This document shows, piece by piece, positions 61,358-64,000 of a stretch of 64,000 bases of DNA (the stretch's first letter is position 1; the number at the start of each line of letters is the position of its first letter). The notes beneath the pieces are model-generated. The model did no database searches and was not told the origin of the DNA. It was given only the letters and a program-made list of their open reading frames with translations. The stretch spans positions 1,426,001-1,490,000 of the forward strand of contig NZ_CP126095.1 in the NCBI RefSeq assembly GCF_030123105.1, written 5' to 3'. Origin of the DNA: Paenibacillus sp. G2S3. GTDB taxonomy: Bacteria; Bacillota; Bacilli; Paenibacillales; Paenibacillaceae. The translations under genes and the position numbers were made by a program.

Positions 61358-64000
61358 TTACTTATATTTTGGTTCAATATAGTCGGTCTGTGAATAGGGA
61401 ATTTTGCGAATCATTTCTCTTTTTTCAGAAGGGATTATAAAACTTACTGCAGTGCCTTGCCCTTCCTTGCTTTTAATTTGCAGTCCCTTTGCATAGACAC
61501 GTAACAACCGTTTATGTGTATTAAGAAATCCAATCCCTCGTGTTACAGTAGACTGACTGCTCAGCAGTTGCTGGAGTTGTTCGGCAGTCATGCCTTTACC
61601 ATTATCAGCGATTGTAATCTCAATGTCATCAGCCAGTTCTTTGATGGATATGGAAAGCGTACCCCCTTTGGAGCGGCTTAATATCCCGTGCCGGACGGCA
61701 TTTTCAACGAGTGGCTGAATGGTCAGGGGAGGTAACTGAAAATGTAGGTTCTCTGTTAAATCCCAGTTAATGGTCATCCTATCCTCAAAGCGTTCTTTCT
61801 CTATGTACAGATAGGCACGGACAAGCTCAAGCTCCTGTTCAATCGGTATCATCGGCTCAGCGTTCAAGAAGTTAAAGCTTAAGCGCAAATAAGAACTAAA
61901 GGCATCAATGAGGTGACTCATACGATTTGTATCAAAAGATGCCAGAGCGGATATAGAATTTAATGTGTTGAATAAGAAATGTGGTTGTATTTGCGCTTGA
62001 AGATACGCTGCTTCCAGACGAAGCCGTTCATTTACGGACTGCTTTAAGTCTGTTAAGGATCGAACCCGTCCTCGTAGCTCCATAGCGTTCATGGGTTTCA
62101 TTACATAGTCGTTCGCGCCCGAAACAAATCCGGTGTAAATGTCTTCCGGCTGGCTACGTGCGGTCAGAAGTAGAATAGGAAGCTCTGCTATGGTAAAACG
62201 TTCACGAATTCTCTGTGTTAATTCATATCCGGACATCTGGGGCATCATTACATCTGTAATGATTAAATCCCATTGATCAGTATCCAGCTTAATTAAAGCA
62301 TCAATTCCACTGGTTACCGTAACCATTTCATAGTCTTTAATGGACAATACGCTAGTAAGGATTTTCAGATTAACTGGATCATCGTCGACTGCAAGAATCT
62401 TAGGTCTTCTTCCATCCGTTGATGTAGCAGATGTAGTGGCAATTTCGGATAGTGTAATCTGAGAACGCTTGTCCGTGTATTCAGTCACTGATGAGGGCTC
62501 TGAATTGAGTTCTTGGATGTTTGAATCGGATATAGGCATAGTAAAAGTGAACGTTGAGCCTTTGCCAAGTGAAGATTTTACGCTAATCTCTCCACCGTGA
62601 AGTTCAACCAGCTGTTTACAAATGCTTAAGCCTAGTCCTATTCCACCACTTATTGCTGTCACGCTTGAGTCTCCCTGTTCATAGGGTTGGAAGGCTCTAA
62701 GCTGAGTTTCTTCGTTCATCCCAATGCCAGTATCCGTAATATGGATGCGCGCCACACCTTTATGTATATCCACATGGACCCTCACTGAGCCTACACTCGT
62801 ATATTTCACAGCATTTTGAAGCAGATTGAACAAAATCTGAATGAGTCTTTTCTCATCTGCCACAATCGAAGGAAATGAGTCGGGAATCTCCGAGATCAGT
62901 GCAATATGCTTACCTTCTGTTAGGAACCTGAGCATATCGAGCACGCCAACAACTACGGATTGAATGGGAACATTTCTTAACTGCAATTGAATGTTGCTTT
63001 CGCGAAGCTGTGATTGATCTAGAAGATCGTTTATCAGTAGTGACATACGTCTTCCGACGGTAATTAGCAGCTCTAGATTATTTGCGTTTTGATGCATTAA
63101 AGATTCTCTCTCACTGTCTAAGACGGTCTCAGCAATATTAATGATGCTATGCAGCGGATTTTTCAGCTCGTGAGAGGTATTAGCTAGGAAATCATCCTTT
63201 TGCGTAACGGTTCTTTGTAAGCTTTTTGCCAGGTTTTCAGTCTGCTTAGTATTCCAGAAATAACGCTTAAACCCAAAAGTCGCAAAGCATAAAAAGGCAA
63301 TAATCAAATCAAAAGGATAATAGGTGACGTCAACCAAATCGAAATTTTTGAACAATCCCCAATGTGTGCTGTTAATAATGGCTAAGATAGATAGCAATAG
63401 AAAAATAGAACCATCGTGGTTTTTAAGCGCAGATTTCACAAAGAGAATTACAACTTCTAATGACAGAACGAATATATTGATGAAAAAAATAGGCGTAAAT
63501 AATTCGTAATAGTGGACAACGGGACCGAGCAGTATAAAAAGGATATGTACCAAGGATAAGCTGGTTAGGATCTGAACACTTTTAATTTTTAAATTCTGGA
63601 ACATTAGTTGCTTGCTTGTCAGTAAGATGAATATAAAAGCCATAATATTAGATATGATTAATAGTTTTAAGCTCCATTGGTAGTTTAAGGGAAGCATATG
63701 GAGCAAAAGCTTGTCATCATCAATAAGTACAGTAGTTATAGCGGAAATTACCAACAGAAAAAAATAGATCAACATCTTTTGCCGCGGACCAATGGTATAT
63801 AATATTGCTGCATAGACTGCATGAAGTAGAAGGACGACACATAATAACAGTTGAAGACCTATGGAGACGTTCCTCTGGTGTGTTAAAGCTTTTTCGTTAC
63901 CAAATAAAATAGGTTTAAAAATACCGCCTGTATGAGCTAAAGAGTAGTTGGCTACCTGAATCACAATTTCAATCTCCGTCTTATCAGTTGTAAAAGATAC
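61358..64000 (-). CDS. Hybrid histidine kinase with two kinase modules, 5' partial
   Basis: The frame stays open to the window edge, so the N-terminus is missing (880 or so residues visible). The start resembles the end of a 7TMR-DISM extracellular domain, followed by about seven membrane helices. Then HisKA ([11 protein letters not shown], acceptor His), HATPase, a receiver domain (VDDDPVNLK, phospho-Asp in [12 protein letters not shown]), and a second kinase module of the LytS type ([13 protein letters not shown]) with its own HATPase ([22 protein letters not shown]). It probably relays an envelope or small-molecule signal to the regulator that follows 49 bp later. Confidence 0.88.
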   Translation of the reverse strand, partial: VSFTTDKTEIEIVIQVANYSLAHTGGIFKPILFGNEKALTHQRNVSIGLQLLLCVVLLLHAVYAAILYTIGPRQKMLIYFFLLVISAITTVLIDDDKLLLHMLPLNYQWSLKLLIISNIMAFIFILLTSKQLMFQNLKIKSVQILTSLSLVHILFILLGPVVHYYELFTPIFFINIFVLSLEVVILFVKSALKNHDGSIFLLLSILAIINSTHWGLFKNFDLVDVTYYPFDLIIAFLCFATFGFKRYFWNTKQTENLAKSLQRTVTQKDDFLANTSHELKNPLHSIINIAETVLDSERESLMHQNANNLELLITVGRRMSLLINDLLDQSQLRESNIQLQLRNVPIQSVVVGVLDMLRFLTEGKHIALISEIPDSFPSIVADEKRLIQILFNLLQNAVKYTSVGSVRVHVDIHKGVARIHITDTGIGMNEETQLRAFQPYEQGDSSVTAISGGIGLGLSICKQLVELHGGEISVKSSLGKGSTFTFTMPISDSNIQELNSEPSSVTEYTDKRSQITLSEIATTSATSTDGRRPKILAVDDDPVNLKILTSVLSIKDYEMVTVTSGIDALIKLDTDQWDLIITDVMMPQMSGYELTQRIRERFTIAELPILLLTARSQPEDIYTGFVSGANDYVMKPMNAMELRGRVRSLTDLKQSVNERLRLEAAYLQAQIQPHFLFNTLNSISALASFDTNRMSHLIDAFSSYLRLSFNFLNAEPMIPIEQELELVRAYLYIEKERFEDRMTINWDLTENLHFQLPPLTIQPLVENAVRHGILSRSKGGTLSISIKELADDIEITIADNGKGMTAEQLQQLLSSQSTVTRGIGFLNTHKRLLRVYAKGLQIKSKEGQGTAVSFIIPSEKREMIRKIPYSQTDYIEPKYK

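Overview
The window looks like a stretch of a Paenibacillus-type chromosome. The evidence is a spore germination (ger) operon, strong GGAGG ribosome binding sites, AraC-type YesM/YesN two-component pairs beside lipoprotein-dependent sugar ABC transporters, a T-box-controlled ilv/leu operon, an infC-rpmI-rplT operon with an L20-type leader, and an LPXTG surface protein. This placement is inferred from gene content; no database search was run. Both ends of the window cut through genes: a HAD hydrolase at the left and a hybrid histidine kinase at the right.

Positions 1-17.8 kb are mostly minus-strand housekeeping and accessory genes: a HAD phosphatase, an RCC1-repeat protein, an ApbE flavin transferase, a GT2 glycosyltransferase, a FrnE/DsbA-like oxidoreductase, an oleate hydratase with its likely TetR-type regulator and tandem operator-like sites, small hypothetical and GNAT proteins, an RluA-type pseudouridine synthase, a four-gene ger operon, then recQ and a B12-binding radical SAM gene on the plus strand.

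Positions 17.84-18.94 kb hold about 1.1 kb of non-coding DNA between convergent genes. It contains three ungapped 183-bp repeat copies, a run of 24-bp tandem repeats made from the unit's left end, and extra copies of its right end. This is the least explained structure in the window.

Positions 18.9-31 kb carry a lipase-like hydrolase, manA, the ytqA-ytqB tRNA-modification pair, a small orphan protein, trmB, an intact IS3-family (IS150-like) element sitting in the loop of a terminator, a glycolipid glycosyltransferase/PAP2 pair, a processive GT2, the infC operon and an acyl-CoA thioesterase. Positions 31-43 kb carry a nucleoside ABC importer of nupNOPQ type, a Gly/Tyr-rich small protein, a GNAT protein and the T-box-ilvB-ilvN-ilvC-leuA operon for branched-chain amino acids.

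Positions 43-64 kb carry a 1293-residue wall-anchored adhesin-like protein, an MBL-fold hydrolase and a carbohydrate locus. The locus runs YesM-like kinase, YesN-like regulator, a cre-like site, then substrate-binding lipoprotein, two permeases, Gfo/Idh/MocA oxidoreductase, DUF4091/GH123-like protein and GH35 beta-galactosidase. The likely logic is that the kinase senses a sugar, the regulator switches on the transporter and glycosidase genes, and catabolite repression acts through the cre-like site. A second, divergent signalling pair follows: a response regulator with a transcriptional-activator (BTAD-type) tail and a hybrid kinase with two kinase modules.
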